Of a DNA stretch of 64,000 nucleotides, positions 1 to 10,824 are shown one piece after another (positions within the stretch are counted from its first letter, which is position 1; each line of letters starts with the position of its first letter). Source of the DNA: Cylindrotheca closterium. Taxonomy: Eukaryota; Bacillariophyta; Bacillariophyceae; Bacillariales; Bacillariaceae. The DNA is taken from contig CAKOGP040001825.1 of NCBI GenBank assembly GCA_933822405.4, forward strand, positions 124,001-188,000, given 5' to 3'. A program made the translations under genes and the position numbers. Below the pieces are notes generated by a model, which searched no databases, was not told the origin of the DNA, and saw only the letters and a program-made list of their open reading frames with translations.

Positions 1-2
1 AG

Positions 3-1271
3 AATGCAAAATCTTCTTGTCTTCAACATCCTGCAAAGCCAAAACAGACCAAAAGGAAAAAGGACGTTTGTCATTCCATATCAAACGATCTAGACAGCTC
101 TCAAGAAGTCATTCGGACAAGCACTACTACTCATATTACTACTGTTTCGGAATTACCAATTTCAACTCGAAGATCATCACGGGTTGCAGCAACGGGAAGC
201 ACAGTAGTCATTGCCCAAACGAGCAAAATGGCGAACGCCCATGAATCAAAGGTCGCTTCTACAGGATCCCATGTTCCGGTCGAAGACCCAAACATGCCAG
301 TTCATGAAACCACTGCCTGGATCAAAACCAATCACTTGGGTGGTCTGGTTGCCCATCTCTTCCCACAATCCCCAGGATCACCCCTTCGAGCTGTCCCAGT
401 GGGGACTGTTTTCGAACCGAATCCTTTGCCCCAAAACAACTATGGTATTCTCAACTCCACAACCTACAGCTCTCCGCAACTTGGCGCATTGTCCTCTTAC
501 CAAAAGCTAGGATACAACTGGACAGAACCTCAGCGGCTAGTGAAAAGTTCAAACAAGCGAGATATTGATTCGAGCACAGGATACCCAACAAAAAGCAAAA
601 AGGCTCGCAACAACGGCGAGGAAGCGGCAGAGGAAACATATTCTCATATCCCAGTAGCCACAATCTTGCCTTCATCAGACTATCAACCTCTTGAAACAAG
701 TTCACATATCAAATCACTTGTGACCACTGAGGAACTTCTCACTCCGATTGCTTCCCGTGACGATGGCCACAAGGAAACGAAGGTAGAAAAAGGCCAAGCA
801 GAAGCAGGTATTGCACAAGAATGCGTAACTCCAGACCTGGGAATCGACAAAGAAACGCTACAAGAAAAAGGCCAAGGGGGAGAAGATGTTTCAGGAGAAT
901 GTGTAACTCCAGACTTGGATGTTCCCAGTGATATCCTTGGCTCACTCGGAGAGGGCGAACCTTGGTGGTCTGGAATGCAAACCGACCAAAATTCCTTTCT
1001 CGCTGAAACCGATAACCTGCTTGACCAATCCCCATTTGCATCCTTCGAACCATCTAGCCCCATGGGGTTGTCTGCCACCCTACAGTTGCTTTCGGATTTT
1101 GAAGAAGATTTCGAAAACTCGACCTTGTCGAAGTTATCAGCATCCTTCAGCATTCCACATTGCCAGTTTGAAAATTTGGAAGATCTTGACTCGACTTTGC
1201 AAAGTGTTGATATGGATGTACTTGCAAGTCCTGCCAAGCTGGATCCGGAAGTAACAACCCAGGAGTCTTGA
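3..1271 (+). CDS. 3' part of an unidentified nuclear-type protein (5' end outside window)
   Basis: The frame is open from the left edge (base 3) to a TGA at 1269-1271, with no stop before the first internal ATG at 228. The gene therefore probably begins outside the window, and this is its last exon or C-terminal part (about 422 residues visible). The visible part is low-complexity and polar. It has basic nuclear-localisation-like patches (KPKQTKRKK near the left edge, KSKKARN further on), a short internal duplication in which ECVTPDL occurs twice about 27 residues apart, and an acidic-hydrophobic stretch (LLSDFEEDFEN) like a transcriptional activation segment. No catalytic domain is visible. 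A transcription factor or co-regulator is a guess. If translation did start at 228 (context AAAATGG), the protein would be 347 aa. It converges with the SNase-like gene at 1752. Confidence 0.6.
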   Translation, partial: NAKSSCLQHPAKPKQTKRKKDVCHSISNDLDSSQEVIRTSTTTHITTVSELPISTRRSSRVAATGSTVVIAQTSKMANAHESKVASTGSHVPVEDPNMPVHETTAWIKTNHLGGLVAHLFPQSPGSPLRAVPVGTVFEPNPLPQNNYGILNSTTYSSPQLGALSSYQKLGYNWTEPQRLVKSSNKRDIDSSTGYPTKSKKARNNGEEAAEETYSHIPVATILPSSDYQPLETSSHIKSLVTTEELLTPIASRDDGHKETKVEKGQAEAGIAQECVTPDLGIDKETLQEKGQGGEDVSGECVTPDLDVPSDILGSLGEGEPWWSGMQTDQNSFLAETDNLLDQSPFASFEPSSPMGLSATLQLLSDFEEDFENSTLSKLSASFSIPHCQFENLEDLDSTLQSVDMDVLASPAKLDPEVTTQES

Positions 1272-1751
1272 TTCTTTTCATAAAACGATACTGGGCATTG
1301 GTGAGAGCATCGTGTTCTGCCGACGGCCATTCTGGTCTCGAATTAGTCGGTTGAACACTGGCACCAAAAGCCTTAGGATGTCGTATTGAAGCCTGATCTT
1401 TGCTTGGAACAGAAATAACTAGCGATACTGTCTCAATCCACCAAGATATTTTGTGAATGGCTTCTGACAAAAAAGGTTATCCTTTGGCAGAAAAATTAAG
1501 GGCCCTTTCGTCTGCAATTGATGTCACCTGGTTTCTCTACCTGTAAGCGTAGACGGATCTTGATTTAGCGGCTTCTTCATGCGATACTTTTCCCTGATAG
1601 AGGTGTGAGGCAAACCTGGGCAAGGAACGCCATCACCATTTCGATCCCTGTGGATTGGACAGATTGTTTTTATAGTGTCATGAATGTAGGTGCTTGATGA
1701 GGTATTCTATGCAACAACTCAGCCATCCTTGGACGCTGTTTAGTGTTCTAC
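1272..1751. other. Intergenic region between two convergent genes
   Basis: 480 bases between convergent stop codons. The minus-strand gene ends at a TAA that lies inside a consensus splice donor (GTAAGT at 1746-1751 read on the minus strand), and an acceptor-like TTTTTTGTCAG occurs at about 1465. A short terminal exon could therefore lie here. Otherwise nothing recognisable is seen. Confidence 0.5.
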
Positions 1752-2618
1752 TTACAGTTTGCCAATATCTCCATAGAACGGCTTGTAGTACTCGAACCAA
1801 CTGAGTGCATCTTCGTAGGTTTCAAAGTCGGAGCATCCCCTAACATCCCCTGGATTTCTAGGAGGCACGATAGCTGTAGACTCTTTTTGCTTCACAATTT
1901 GTTTTCCACCATCGTTGCCCCATTGAGTCACCACATCATATTCCAATGGTTCAAACTCGGCTACAAAGCTACTCTCAACACTGGCATCACACTGCTTGAA
2001 GATGCCAAGTCCCAGTCGATTGGCTTCTGCCTCCCATGATTTGAGTTTTAATGGGTCTAGGTAGGCTTCAAATTCGGAACTGATTGGCTTAACCTTCGCA
2101 AAACCTGACTTGACAAGCTCTTGGTTTACATTCAAGGAGTCTTTCTGTCGAAAAATGATAGCCTGGGGTTTGCTGCCTGATGTCTTGACCCAAACCTCAG
2201 TTTTTGCTGGAACTAGCTGACGAAGTTTGTACGTCGGACCATATGTGTAGCATTCTGAAAACTGAAAGTTGCTGGATGACGCAATAGGGAACCGTGCACC
2301 TGCGATGGAAACCAGCCCACCCTTTTGTAGTTTGATGGTGTTGCCGTCTAAAATTCGCATTACTGTGTCTTTCTGGAAACCATCTTTTTGATAATTCGCT
2401 ACGCGGGCGTTGGCATTGTTTAGTGAAACTAATAGACTTCCCCCATCTATTGCCGAAGTACTTGTCGAAGAAGGTGTTGATTGGATGATGTTTGTCGATA
2501 GGATTTGAACAAAGGCATAGTTCATGGGAATCGAATCGGGTGTCATCAGTGGTTGGCATTTTTCGAAAACTGAAACACTAATCAACAGACGAACGAGAGA
2601 TATAGGGTTTAACTTCAT
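1752..2618 (-). CDS. Staphylococcal-nuclease-fold (SNase-like) protein, active site degenerate
   Basis: 288 aa from the ATG at 2616-2618. That start is preferred because it begins a hydrophobic leader (MKLNPISLVRLLISVSVF); an in-frame ATG at 2679-2681 would add 21 residues. The central region, about residues 80-225, follows the SNase/thermonuclease pattern: ILDGNTIKL for the usual DGDT strand, then VSIAGARFP, a Leu-rich helix, a strand with VNQELVKSGFAKV, and the closing helix EAEANRLGLGIFKQC. The residues that bind calcium and attack phosphate in active family members (second Asp of DGDT, Arg and Asp/Glu of RLxxxDTPE) are replaced here, so the fold is probably kept without nuclease activity. 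The leader suggests secretion or an organelle. It is divergent from the PP2C gene at 2972. A donor-like GTAAGT at the stop leaves a possible extra 3' exon. Confidence 0.7.
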   Translation of the reverse strand: MKLNPISLVRLLISVSVFEKCQPLMTPDSIPMNYAFVQILSTNIIQSTPSSTSTSAIDGGSLLVSLNNANARVANYQKDGFQKDTVMRILDGNTIKLQKGGLVSIAGARFPIASSSNFQFSECYTYGPTYKLRQLVPAKTEVWVKTSGSKPQAIIFRQKDSLNVNQELVKSGFAKVKPISSEFEAYLDPLKLKSWEAEANRLGLGIFKQCDASVESSFVAEFEPLEYDVVTQWGNDGGKQIVKQKESTAIVPPRNPGDVRGCSDFETYEDALSWFEYYKPFYGDIGKL

Positions 2619-2971
2619 ACTACAGTTTGTGTTGTGCCGCAGCGTGATGGTGGTGTAATAACCGGTACGTGTTTTCCTCATTTTTTGAAGATGGATCAAT
2701 ATACCGGGATGGATGAGAAGAACAAAGGACTGACTGAGTCACTCACGAGTCGACCGCACCCAAGACCTGCTTCCATTGGAAACATCCGTTGAAAAAACGT
2801 GACATGCTCGGATTGAAGAAGTACATGCCAAAAATGCCAAGGACAACCGACCCATCGAATCTCTGATCCTAAACACAACATTACTACGTGATTTACATCG
2901 AGAAGCTTCCATTCGATTCAGGAACAAGTTCAAAGTGAGAGCCGAGAAGCGAAGGTGCTAAAAAAGAGATA
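2619..2971. other. Divergent promoter region, SNase-like / PP2C
   Basis: 353 bases between two divergent start codons, presumably carrying both promoters. No clear TATA box or repeat stands out apart from a short ACCGGTACG near 2660, which belongs to the scattered GTACCGGTAC-type motif family of this window. Confidence 0.4.
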
Positions 2972-4588
2972 ATGGGATGTTGTAGTTCGAAGGCCGACCC
3001 CAAATCACTGGTGGGCAAATCAGTAGACAACGGGCAACCGATTGATTTGAGAAGATCAAGCTCGATGTACAAGACAACAAAAGGAGGAGCGATTGAGGAT
3101 CACACTCCTCCGAAGCTAGACAGTGATGGTCATTTGGCGCCAGAGGAAGTTCAAAAGCGGATAACTGCTAGCGAATCTGTGAGCACAACAACTGTTGGGG
3201 ACGATGAAAAGACAGACATTGAGGTAATGAGTTTGTTTGATTTGGATCATTTACAGCAATTCGCTCAAGTAGCTTTCATTGAATCTCCTTATAGTATGCT
3301 ACTGTGACGCAAAGAGGATACTACCCCGACAGTAAGTTACTTTTTCAACCTTAAATCTTTCTTTCTTTCGAAGCATCAATCTAATCCTTCATTGAAGTCC
3401 CTGGGAAGCAAAACCAAGACGCCCATTCCATTACATTGACGTTTGGAGGAGAGGAAACTGATGTCATGTTCACAGTTTGTGATGGTCATGGAGCATCCGG
3501 CCATGATTGTGCTCGCTTTGTCAACAAGGACCTGCCTCGATCGATTGCCAAATTCGTTCGTCAAACGAGGTCTCAGCACTACGTCTCCAAACTCAAAGCA
3601 GAAGGAAAATCAACCAAGGGAGCTTTCAAGCCCGAGCTTTGGCCTCTTCTGGAGGTTGAGGAGTACGAAGAATGCTGTCGCAAGGGATTTGCCGAAACAA
3701 ACAAAGCACTTGACGATGACAAAACGGTAGGTACCAAATCAGAATGCTTGCTCAATTATGACCGTTTGCTAATTGTGCGATGGATAGATCAATGACAAGC
3801 TAAGTGGTACGACAGCTATAACAATCAGTTTTCACAAGGGGAGAATGACGGTGTGCAACGTTGGTGACAGTCGAGCTCTTTTAGGACATTTCAATGAGGA
3901 TGGGATTCTCCCAATTCCCTTGTCAAAAGATCAAACTCCGTACCGAAAAGATGAACGAGACAGAGTCCAAGCTTTAGGAGCCGAAATCAAATCAATAGAC
4001 CAACTGAAAGGACGGGAAGAAATGCATGACGATTGGGGAGACATGGTACATGGAGAACTAGTGAACCCAACTCGCGATCCGCCGCGCGTATGGGTGAAGG
4101 GTAGTGACTTCCCTGGCACTGCGTTCACAAGATCAATTGGAGATACTGTTGCAGAGAGCATTGGAGTCGTCGCCGAACCTGAAATTATCACAAGGAGGCT
4201 GACAGAAAACGACAAATTCCTTGTTATTGCAAGTGATGGTCTTTTTGAGTTTCTGACGAACAAAGAGGTCTGTTCAATTGTTGAAGAAAATGACAATGCA
4301 GCTGACGCTTGTCAGAAACTCCGGGAGGCAGCATATACGCAGTGGATAGAAAACGAGGATCGAGTCGATGATATCACTATTGTTGTCTGCTTCCTAAACA
4401 ACACCACAGCACCGGACCTAAATGCTGCGGGCACTACAGAGGATCTAGTATCTGTGGTCGGATCATTCTATGGGACACCAGGAGAGCGAGAGCTCAGCGC
4501 CAAGTCGGAAGATGAGGAAGAAAATGAGAAGAATAATGTCTTGCCATGCGGACTGGACTTGTGTCTCGGAAGTGGTGGTGGTGATTAG
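2972..4588 (+). CDS. PP2C-family Ser/Thr protein phosphatase with N-terminal lipidation signal
   Basis: Model: exons 2972-3223, 3295-3331, 3398-3726 and 3788-4588 (introns 71, 66 and 61 nt, all GT-AG), giving 472 aa. The tiny 37-nt second exon is required: it supplies TQRGYYPD and joins to PGKQNQDAHS, the opening of a PP2C catalytic core. Further family motifs follow in order: VCDGHGASGHD (metal-binding Asp-Gly), NVGDSRALLG, FTRSIGDTVAE, VIASDGLFEF and DDITIVV. These are the expected metal-coordinating aspartates, so it should be an active Mn/Mg-dependent phosphatase. The N-terminus MGCCSS fits N-myristoylation at Gly2 with palmitoylation of Cys3/4, predicting membrane attachment. About 85 residues precede the core, and an acidic tail of about 60 residues follows it. 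The substrate is unknown. Confidence 0.93.
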
Positions 4589-5047
4589 CGTATTTCTGCA
4601 ATCTTGTTCGGGATCATCTTCGTTTTCATTACACTTTGAACTTGTGGGAAGAAAGTCTTGCGTTGGTAAATTTCATATAGATAATTATATAGCGATTTCA
4701 AAGGTAGGCAGCGTACCAGCACGAAGGGTTAGATAGGTACCGGTACTGTAGGTCTACTAGTGGCTAATGGCACAACTAACAGCAGAAGGTGAACTGCAGC
4801 TGTAAACACAAATGAGAAAAGATACCACTCTCAAAGTCAAAAGGTTCCAGATTCCGTTGGCGAATGTCTGCCCGCCCACAAGAGGTTCCACCTTGAACCT
4901 TGCCACCCGGCTGACGGGCGAACAAGCGCAACATGGACTGCCGTAAACTTGAAACTTGAAACCTTCATCAATTGAATCCAACAAGATTCTGTCGTTGACA
5001 GTAGCGCTGTACCACATCTTCCGGCTCAGACACTTTGATTTATCACA
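4589..5047. other. Intergenic region before Phe-tRNA synthetase gene
   Basis: 459 bases with PP2C 3' flank and the promoter of the downstream gene. It contains one palindromic GGTACCGGTAC at about 4736-4746. No gene is seen. Confidence 0.4.
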
Positions 5048-6976
5048 ATGCCCACCGTTGCTGTAGAAAAGGAAAAGTTCTTCGCCCATATGGGCAGAAG
5101 CTACACCGATGAGGCCTTCGATGAGCTCTGCTTCGAGTTTGGAATTGAATTGGACGAGATTACATCGGAACGCGAGGAAGCTCAAAAGTCCACCACTGTG
5201 AAACTCAGCGAGCAACAAATCGCTGCTCTTTCAGACAAGGTTATCTACAAGATAGATGTTCCTGCCAATAGATACGATCTTCTTTGTATCGAAGGTTTGA
5301 GTAGGTCATTGAAGATTTTCCTTGGGGACCAGGAGCCTCCTGTCTTCAAGCTTGCTCAGCAGGAACCAGCTGCCACTATGAAAGTGAAGAAGTCAAACAC
5401 TGATACTATCCGTCCCTTTGTGGTTTGTGCCGTTCTCAAGGATATCACCTTTACTCAAGAGCGATACAATTCGTTCATTGATTTGCAAGATCAGCTGCAC
5501 CGAAACCTATGCCGTCAACGTACTCTGGTGGCAATTGGTACTCACGATATGGATACTATTGAGGGGCCCTATGTTTATGATGCAAAGGCTGGAGCTGAAA
5601 TTGAATTCGTTCCTTTGACTCCGAGCGATCGTAGCTTCAACGCCAATGACCTTTTGAATTTTTATGAAACTGATGTGTCTGCGAAGCACTTGAAGCCCTA
5701 CGTTCCTATCATCAAAGACTCGCCTTTATACCCAGTGATCTCTGATTCCAAAGACAGAGTTTTGTCACTTCCTCCTCTGATCAATGGTGACCACTCCAAA
5801 ATTACTTTGAATACGAAAAACGTTTTCATTGAATGTACTGCAACGGACTTGACGAAAGCAAACATCGTTTTGGACACCATGGTTACAATGTTCAGCGAAT
5901 ACTGCGCTTCCCCTTTTACCGTTCTTCCTGTGAAGATTGAATATGAAGATGCGGCCGGCAAGACCGTCGACTCTTATGTGACCCCAACTCTTTCCACTAG
6001 ACGCGAAACAGCCAAGGTAGATTTCTGCAATTCGTTGATCGGTATTAATATCACTGCACAGGAAATGCAAACGCTGTGTAATAAAGTGCAGTTGGGTCCC
6101 GCAAAGCTGTTGGAGAATGATACTATCTTGGAAGTTACCGTCCCACCCACACGTTCCGATATCTTGCATCCTGTTGATATTGCAGAGGATATTGGTATCG
6201 CTTTTGGATACAACAACATTGTCAAGCGAGTCCCAGCAACGAATACAGTTGGAGGAGAATTCCCCCTGAATCAGCTTGGAGACTTGCTTCGAGAAGAAAT
6301 CGGGCGTGCTGGGTACACCGAGGTCTTGACTCACGGATTGTGCAGTATTCATGACAACTTTGACGCCCTTCAATGTCCTCAACAGTTGGAAAAAGCTGTA
6401 TCGCTTTCCAACCCAGCGAATATTGAATACCAAGTTGTTCGTACTACCTTGCTTCCTGGCCTGTTGAAGACATTGCAACACAACAAATCTGCATCTTTCA
6501 CCAATGGCTTCAAATTGTTCGAAATCAGTGATGTTGTTGAAGTGGATTTGGAGCATGTTGTCACCGAGACCAGAGTTGGAGCTAAGAACATCCGAAAGCT
6601 TGCTGCAGTCTATGCCGGCCCAACTTCCGGTTTCGAAATTATTCATGGATTGGTTGATCGAATCATGACTCTTACTGAGGTTGCTCCAGAAGCATCGTAT
6701 GTCGCCACATCCACAAAGAAGGATCAAGCCGAGGAATCAAGATATAGAGTAAGCAAAGAAGGATGGTATTACACAGTTGCAGCAATGCCAGTTGGTGCCT
6801 ACGAAGAGAATATGTACTTCCCCGGACGTGCTGCGGAAGTCATGTTGACGAAACCAGGAAGTTCGGACAAGATCCGATTGGGAACCTTTGGAATCTTGCA
6901 CCCAAATGTTTTGAAGAACTTTGACATCAACTATCCTTCGTCGGTTATGCAGCTAGATCTTGAACTACTTTTATAA
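5048..6976 (+). CDS. FARSB: Phenylalanine-tRNA ligase beta subunit, cytosolic type
   Basis: 642 aa, intronless, from ATG at 5048. With the alpha subunit (not in this window) it forms the alpha2beta2 enzyme that charges tRNA-Phe. The N-terminus MPTVAVEKEKFFAHMG and the segment VPANRYDLLCIEGL are typical of the eukaryotic/archaeal beta subunit. They are followed by a B3/B4 editing region, the B5 domain (VPPTRSDILHPVDIAEDIGIAFGY) and the catalytic-like fold ending in FGILHPNVLKNF. The length is a little above the roughly 590 aa of animal enzymes. No organellar presequence is visible, so cytosolic action is inferred. A long antisense frame opposite this gene reflects codon bias. Confidence 0.93.
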   Translation: MPTVAVEKEKFFAHMGRSYTDEAFDELCFEFGIELDEITSEREEAQKSTTVKLSEQQIAALSDKVIYKIDVPANRYDLLCIEGLSRSLKIFLGDQEPPVFKLAQQEPAATMKVKKSNTDTIRPFVVCAVLKDITFTQERYNSFIDLQDQLHRNLCRQRTLVAIGTHDMDTIEGPYVYDAKAGAEIEFVPLTPSDRSFNANDLLNFYETDVSAKHLKPYVPIIKDSPLYPVISDSKDRVLSLPPLINGDHSKITLNTKNVFIECTATDLTKANIVLDTMVTMFSEYCASPFTVLPVKIEYEDAAGKTVDSYVTPTLSTRRETAKVDFCNSLIGINITAQEMQTLCNKVQLGPAKLLENDTILEVTVPPTRSDILHPVDIAEDIGIAFGYNNIVKRVPATNTVGGEFPLNQLGDLLREEIGRAGYTEVLTHGLCSIHDNFDALQCPQQLEKAVSLSNPANIEYQVVRTTLLPGLLKTLQHNKSASFTNGFKLFEISDVVEVDLEHVVTETRVGAKNIRKLAAVYAGPTSGFEIIHGLVDRIMTLTEVAPEASYVATSTKKDQAEESRYRVSKEGWYYTVAAMPVGAYEENMYFPGRAAEVMLTKPGSSDKIRLGTFGILHPNVLKNFDINYPSSVMQLDLELLL

Positions 6977-7221
6977 TTTGGATGAATTGGATGAAAGACG
7001 TGCAATTCAATTATAAATCAATTACATAAGCAGCCGTTTTAAAACAACATAGCATAGTATTTGCTCAATTGCTATTTGTTTTTACATGTGTCATCAATGT
7101 TGATCACTGTGGCATTTTCAATTTGTTTCCATGTCTGTCATGCGTCAGCTTCTTCACGACCCAGAATTCTTCAACTCTCGACGGTACAGCCTGCAATAGC
7201 TGGCAGTGGAACGAAGTCACG

Positions 7222-7884
7222 ATGATGTATTCCAGAACCTTGTTTACAAGGGCAGCGAGATCCCAAATTCGACGTCGAGAAAATTTCTCAATCGTTGCTG
7301 GGCGATATGGAATTGGAAATCAGCCTCAAATCAGTGTCAACACAGACCCTTTCGTTCTTCGACGCGATGACGAGAGCGATACGCGACGAAAATATCACAC
7401 TACTGCTCCATCGGAGAAAGCTGTTGCTATCATCCTAGGACTGACTTCTGTCTCAGCACTAGCATTTGCTGGATCATCTGCGGTAAAATCATATAATGCA
7501 TGGAAGGCATCGTTACCATCGGACGAAGAAATGGAAGCCGAGAGGAAGAAGGAGGAGAAAGAAAGGCTGAAGCAAGAAGAAATGGAAAAGAAAAAGCAAC
7601 AAGAAAAGAAAGGGAGCGACAAGCCTAGAGAAAATGTGTTTAAGGAATGGTTTGGTGTTGGTGTAGGGTCAAAGTACTACGAAGGCGGCTTTGAGGATAC
7701 AATGACCAAACGAGAGGCAGCACTAATATTAGGCGTGCGGGAGTCGAGCTCGCCTCAACGAATCAAAGCAGCCCATCGGAAGTTGCTCGTTCTGAATCAT
7801 CCTGATACAGGAGGATCTACATATATGGCTGGAAAAATCAATGAAGCCAAAGAGCTTATGCTGAAGGGCAAAGCAAGAGTCTAA
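7222..7884 (+). CDS. PAM18: Pam18/Tim14-like J-protein of the mitochondrial import motor
   Basis: 220 aa from ATG 7222. The open frame extends further up, but this ATG begins a basic mitochondrial presequence-like stretch ([19 protein letters not shown]). Next comes one transmembrane segment ([17 protein letters not shown], about residues 72-90), a highly charged Glu/Lys linker of about 45 residues, and a C-terminal degenerate J-domain: [12 protein letters not shown], then the diagnostic HPD in [24 protein letters not shown]. This order matches inner-membrane Pam18 (DNAJC19 in animals), which stimulates mtHsp70 during matrix import. The charged linker is longer than in the short animal and fungal forms. 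Confidence 0.88.
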   Translation: MMYSRTLFTRAARSQIRRRENFSIVAGRYGIGNQPQISVNTDPFVLRRDDESDTRRKYHTTAPSEKAVAIILGLTSVSALAFAGSSAVKSYNAWKASLPSDEEMEAERKKEEKERLKQEEMEKKKQQEKKGSDKPRENVFKEWFGVGVGSKYYEGGFEDTMTKREAALILGVRESSSPQRIKAAHRKLLVLNHPDTGGSTYMAGKINEAKELMLKGKARV

Positions 7885-8162
7885 GTAATTCCAATAATAA
7901 ACTAACTTTGCAATGGTACATCAACTAAGAACGTAGTTGAAAGCCAGCAGTTGTAGAATACAATAAAACAATCCGAACCTTTGGATTATTCGCCATAGAT
8001 CTATGTGATCTGCTTCCTTCCGGTCCCGTTCCGTTCCTCACAGAGTTTTGTGCTCTGACTAGTTCGAACAGAAACAAAACGCTCTTGATGTATCGTATCA
8101 CAACATCAACCAACTCAACGATTAAAGCTCAACTCATGACCTTTGCGCCACGGTAAAAGAGC

Positions 8163-9915
8163 ATGGATCCCGGTCAACAAACGATGAATATTCTCCGCTT
8201 TATGATGCCATTGATATTTTTGGCTTCCTTTCCAGTTCGACCGTTTCCAATTCCATCACGACCCAGTCCCAATGGAAGAAGCTCGCACCTTCACATGGCC
8301 ATCAAATCGAAGGATCTGAAGGGTGCGACGCCAAATTATCAGAATACCGGGTCCATAGCTTCAAGGTTGTCAAAAGCAGCAAAGGAAGCTGCTGGAAAGA
8401 GGGGGCAGAATGGAACTCCCAAGAAATTCTCTGGAGGCTGGCAAGAGGAGGAAGATTCGAACCTATCCAGTATCGCCAAGCTTGCACAATCCATTGACGA
8501 AGAGTTGCTACACCCTAGGGATGGCTATCGCCCATCAAGGGAAACCTCATCTATGAGACTTTTGTTGGATCATAATGATAACGCGGAAGCAGACGAAGGG
8601 CTATCGCTATCCCTCGGGTGTCGACATGTGGCTGTTGTATTTTCAAAGCCGCTCTCCGACGATCAAATAACAACCGAATACGCGAGTCGACTGGTATCGT
8701 TGGCACGATCAATGAAATACGAGAACTACCAACCAGTTTTAATATGCTTTTGTGGATCACCAGAGGCGGAAGACGACGGACTTGTGAAGGCAACTTCGGC
8801 AGGGGTTGTATTCCTTCGCCATCTGTGTTCTGCCAACGACATCTCTCTCGAAAACACAAATCTCTGCATAATAACGCAAGCTCAAGACGAGCTATCGTGG
8901 ACTGAATCATCATTGCATCCTCTGGTAGAGGAAGTGATTGGACGAGGATATCTGAAGGATTGGTTGGAGAAATCAGATATCTACGAAAGGCCTACCGATG
9001 AATACGGTTTGATGCGACAACGACAGAGAAAGAACATTCACATTCACTTGACTCTAGTTTCAACGGACTACCACTTGTGCAATCTCAATGATATTCATGT
9101 CCGATCGCCTCGACAGTCACCCCTGAATGCTTTGCAACACAAAATTGACCACGCTGCAAACGTATACAAAGGTATCGCAAAGTCCTCGTGGTGTTTCCGG
9201 TACGCCACCTATCCCTACGTATATTCCAAGAGTGAGGTAGCTGCCTTTTTGGGAAAATGTTATCTTATGTCGCAGGTACTACGCCCCCTCCTTGTCAATC
9301 TCCGGGGTGTTGCCAACGAGGTGAGTCACAAAGACGTGATGTATTGATTGCTAGCTACAGCAGTACACAGTTCTCCAAACTCATGACCCCTGTCTATAGG
9401 GAGAATTTTTTCAACGCGATAACTACCGTGCGTTGGTGGGAACTCGTCGGGCATTGGTGGGGTTGGTTGAAGAAGTCAATAATTCCTTCCATGAAACCAA
9501 AAACAATCAGGAGTCTGCATTTACAACTCTGGGGAATTTAAAGGCAGAACTCCAAAAGACAATCGTCAAGACACCCGTTCAAGGTGGGACGATGAGTGCA
9601 GATGTGGCACTCGAGAGCGCCTTGCTCTCTCTAGGCCGTTGTGTAGACCTTGTGCGACCGGCTGGCACACTATCAGCAACATCTGTAAGCCATGCTGATT
9701 GGACCGATGCCGTCACCCAGCTGGAGTACTTTTTGGATGTAATGCAACGTTGTTGCGATCCTGATCGTCCTCTGCCAGCATGCGATTGGGGAAAACTGTC
9801 CTTGGAGAATGTCAAGACTAGCTTCTCAACGACTACTGGGCTACCTCATTCATTCAATCACGACATTAAATTGTACCGATACGATCCCAACGGGTACCAA
9901 GAGCTGGCCCAGTAG
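8163..9915 (+). CDS. Secretory or plastid-targeted protein, possibly DUF218/YdcF-like
   Basis: Exons 8163-9320 and 9400-9915 (79-nt GT-AG intron), 557 aa. The N-terminus has a hydrophobic leader starting at Met1 or Met8 (MNILRFMMPLIFLASFPVRP). A Phe soon after the likely cleavage point, followed by a Ser/Arg/Pro-rich stretch, could be a diatom plastid presequence, though it lacks a clean ASAFAP. The core (about residues 150-330) has alternating strands and helices: HVAVVFSKPL, YQPVLICFCGS, AGVVFLRHLC, IHLTLVSTDYHLCNLND. Their spacing resembles the ElyC/SanA/YdcF (DUF218) fold, but I recognise it only weakly. The C-terminal quarter is helical. No catalytic residues can be assigned. Confidence 0.75.
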
Positions 9916-10824
9916 GGTACCAGGCAGGGTACAGCCGTTGCATTGGAGGGATATCGAAATTTGTCGCTGGCATTTTTTGATAAAAATCGACTATCGGTAC
10001 GACAGACATGAGACATCTGTGCCTGTCATTTTTTGCGTACCCCAGTTTTCAAACCAGAACATTAATTGGGTTTTAGTCCGCGTTTCGTAGCCTGTCTTTT
10101 CGTCGTCATATTCAACGTCTTGAAATATATATATTGCGTATATTTAAATGGTTTGAACCATGTCATCGATGTCGTTAACGCGCCCAAAAAATCGAGGGCG
10201 AACGCACCAGTTCTGTACAGAATGATGTCCCAGATCTCCCCGTGCAAACCGCAGACAATCTTTGGTTTGACAACCGCACCTTGGACGCAAAGCCAAAACA
10301 TCACACTTCAACCAAACCAGCATTTGGTTGCTTCATGATTGAGATCCTTTAGTTGGAGGAGTTGTCATCGTTCGTACACTATCTTGATCGTTGCTGTTTG
10401 AATCCCCGTTCTCTTGGCACAGGTAAGCATTGTGAAATGATTCGGAAAGAATTCTGAGGGGGAAAAAGCTTGGATTGGTTGTCAAATCGTATGGAACATG
10501 ATTTGCGCTTTGCATCTCGGTGCTGCAATTGTGTGTTGCGCCCTTTCAACGTCATGATCCATTCATCCATCCATCCATTGTGTTTCTTTACAAAAAAAAT
10601 GACGCCAACAGTCAAAAGTTTCGGGCACCGAGCAATGCCACTCACTGCCGCAGTAGGCCTCGGTATTACTAGCAACACACTGAAACTACAAGTGGCTCCG
10701 TATCAACACAGAATCCAACTTCCCTTGTTTTCCACTTTTGACAAATCAAACAGCGCTCTCATTCTTCGCATTGGTTTTATTCTTGTTTTAGTCTTGGAAT
10801 CCTACGAGGAAATCAGGTAATAAA
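9916..10824. other. 909-base region upstream of the cyclin gene
   Basis: It contains GGTACC-type motifs just after the upstream stop codon (about 9895-9930), an AT-rich patch (GAAATATATATATTGCG near 10130), and a CCATCCATCCATCCAT run at about 10559-10576. An open frame from an ATG near 10600 to 10820 is short and not protein-like. It is most likely the 5' region of the cyclin gene. Confidence 0.4.

Noticed and set aside
683..1330. 215-codon minus-strand frame opposite the first gene
   Set aside because: The sense frame is open to the window edge and has nuclear-protein features; the antisense has none.
5765..6727. 320-codon open frame antisense to the Phe-tRNA synthetase gene
   Set aside because: No recognisable domain, and it lies wholly opposite a well-supported exon; codon bias of the sense gene explains it.
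10170..10200. E2F-like TTTTTGGGCGCG (minus strand) upstream of the cyclin
   Set aside because: One base off the TTTSSCGC consensus and more than 600 bp from the start; not strong enough to annotate.
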